DNA of 64,000 nt from JAENVU01 sp038250905 (GTDB lineage: Bacteria > Actinomycetota > Acidimicrobiia > IMCC26256 > JAENVU01). The DNA is taken from positions 1 through 64,000 of the forward strand of contig JBBSBV010000018.1 of assembly GCA_038250905.1 (NCBI GenBank), in the 5' to 3' direction. Position 1 is the first letter of the stretch, and every line of letters begins with the position of its first letter. Position numbers and translations under genes: made by a program. The notes under the pieces are model-generated. The model had not been told where the DNA came from. It made no database searches and saw nothing but the letters and a program-made list of their open reading frames with translations. This document shows, one piece after another, positions 62,648 through 64,000 of this stretch.

Positions 62648-64000
62648 ATGAAATCAATACGTATTCGCGGCTTTGTCGCCGTGCTCAGTGCTGTGTCCGC
62701 CTTGGGCGGAATGGCGGCGTTCGATGCGGTACCGGCAGGGGCGGCGTCGATCACGAGTCCGGGACCGCTCACCGAGGTGGGCGTGGGCACGACGCTGAAC
62801 TGCTCGGCCAACCATGCCGGCGACACGGCCGGGGAGTTCTACGGGGGTACCTCCTGTGGCACGTTCCTCAGCGTCGACGGAACGCTGTTCGGCCCCTTCC
62901 TCGGCACCGGCTACACGCCAGTGAGTCAGACCGGCCCGACCGGCACCGGCACCAATGCGGACCCGTTCAAGATCGTGACCGTGGTCGACGCCGGCACCTC
63001 CGGGATCCGACTCACCCAGACCGACACCTACACCACGGGACTCGAGTCGTTCCGTACCGATGTGGAGGTGGCGAACTCGTCGGGGACCGCCAAGGCGGTT
63101 CGGCTCTACCGGGCCGCTGACTGTTACCTCCAGAACTCCGACTCCGGGTATGGCGCGGTCGACGCCACCAGCGGCGCCGTGGCCTGCACCACCGGCACCG
63201 AGTCGGGCGCGCGCATCGAGCAGTGGTTCCCGATCACGTCGGGGAGCCACTACTACGAGAGCTTCTACAACTCCATCTACAGCCAGGTCACCGCGCAGGC
63301 CGCCTTCCCTGACACGTGTGACTGCGGCACCCTGCAGGACAACGGCGCCGGACTGAGCTGGGACGCGACGGTCGGCAGCGCGTCGACCAAGACGTTCTCG
63401 TCCTTCATCACCTTCAGCCCACTCGGCATCCTCCCGCTCTCGATGTCGATCGCACCCGACGCGGCGAGCGTCGCGTCCGGTGGATCCGCCGGGTACACGA
63501 TTTCGGTGCAGAACCCGAACGCCACTGCGGTCTCGCTGTCGTCGCTCTCGGACGTGCTGCCGGCGACGTTCTCGTACAACTCGGGTTCGTCGACCGGGCT
63601 CACGACCGCGAACCCGACCGTCGGGAGCGGGAACACCCTGACCTGGGCCGGGCCACTGTCGGTTCCGGGTGCCGGTTCGGCGACATTGCACTTCACCGCG
63701 AACGTGGGGACCACCACGGGCACCTTCACGAGTTCGGCCAGTGCCACCAACGACGGTGGTTACACGATCGCCCCCACCGGTCCGGATGCCCCAGTCATGG
63801 TCACCGGCACCACGATCTTCCCGATCGTCGCGAACCTGGCCCCGGTGTCGGGGAACGCGACCGTCGGCACCGACCAGAACTTCACCGTCACCGGGACTCG
63901 GAACGCGGTCCCGACCGCCGGGCTGTCGGTCCTCTTCGTCGTCCTCTCGGGTCCGGACGCCGGCTTCGTGGCCGGGGGCACCACGAACGGTTCGGGGCAG
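62648..64000 (+). CDS. Large secreted protein with DUF11/Ig-like repeats (3'-truncated)
   Basis: A frame open for 451 codons to the window edge. ATG 62648 follows AAGGGG. Signal peptide ends PAGAA (about residue 33). The region to about 250 is Gly/Thr/Ser-rich with cysteines and no match I know; about 265-385 resembles a DUF11/conserved-repeat domain (SVASGGSAGYTISVQNPNATAV), and then an Ig-like repeat begins (GNATVGTDQNFTVTGT). Likely a cell-surface or S-layer-type adhesin. C-terminal sorting signal not visible. Confidence 0.8.
   Translation, partial: MKSIRIRGFVAVLSAVSALGGMAAFDAVPAGAASITSPGPLTEVGVGTTLNCSANHAGDTAGEFYGGTSCGTFLSVDGTLFGPFLGTGYTPVSQTGPTGTGTNADPFKIVTVVDAGTSGIRLTQTDTYTTGLESFRTDVEVANSSGTAKAVRLYRAADCYLQNSDSGYGAVDATSGAVACTTGTESGARIEQWFPITSGSHYYESFYNSIYSQVTAQAAFPDTCDCGTLQDNGAGLSWDATVGSASTKTFSSFITFSPLGILPLSMSIAPDAASVASGGSAGYTISVQNPNATAVSLSSLSDVLPATFSYNSGSSTGLTTANPTVGSGNTLTWAGPLSVPGAGSATLHFTANVGTTTGTFTSSASATNDGGYTIAPTGPDAPVMVTGTTIFPIVANLAPVSGNATVGTDQNFTVTGTRNAVPTAGLSVLFVVLSGPDAGFVAGGTTNGSGQ

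Overview
This is a GC-rich (about two-thirds G+C) chromosomal segment with long, tightly packed genes, many GTG starts and frequent 1-4 bp ATGA/GTGA overlaps. The ribosomal order rpsK-rpsD-rpoA-rplQ-truA, then rplM-rpsI-glmM, together with GuaB3, a PEP-swivel protein, AGPS-like and DyP enzymes and a CIRCE-controlled groES, points to Actinomycetota. The very large GlmS and the type IV pilus genes make a deep lineage such as Acidimicrobiia more likely than Streptomyces or Mycobacterium. That placement is an inference; there is no 16S gene here. I see no tRNA, rRNA, CRISPR array, prophage or insertion sequence.

Left part (1-20.3 kb): the end of the ribosomal/RNA polymerase alpha operon and truA; a minus-strand block with a lipoprotein, a phosphodiesterase and a sulfotransferase; then a long plus-strand run: rplM, rpsI, glmM, a 1137-aa GlmS-like enzyme, acpS, nnrDE, a CBS protein, alr, a hydrolase, a uracil-DNA glycosylase broken by one in-frame stop, and the t6A genes tsaE, tsaB and tsaD with rimI. 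Cell-wall precursor supply (glmM, glmS, alr) and tRNA t6A synthesis are the themes.

Middle (20.3-41.8 kb): CIRCE-regulated groES without groEL; type IV pilus genes pilB, pilC, pilT and a pilin; an acyl-CoA synthetase; a secreted SGNH protein; a CoA-type Nudix enzyme; guaB3-guaA; a DyP peroxidase; a seven-repeat propeller lipoprotein; dtd; a PcrA/UvrD helicase; a B12-binding mutase subunit; and sucCD.

Right part (41.8-64 kb): purN-purH-folD, icd, a J-domain protein and mdh (purine, one-carbon and TCA functions); a DNA alkyltransferase; a small cassette of unknown function built around a stand-alone phosphohistidine swivel domain with a divergent winged-helix gene; a glycerol/ether-lipid block (FGGY kinase, AGPS-like flavoenzyme, glpD); a PKD-domain secreted protein; an acyl-CoA synthetase, NYN-S1 RNase and rhodanese operon; a VOC protein; and a secreted repeat-domain protein that runs off the window.

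The points most worth a second look are the swivel-domain cassette (50.1-52.7 kb), the apparently circularly permuted phosphodiesterase, the double-length GlmS, the NYN-S1-histone-like RNase, the nonsense codon in the uracil-DNA glycosylase, and short repeats that copy the 3' ends of pilT and guaA.
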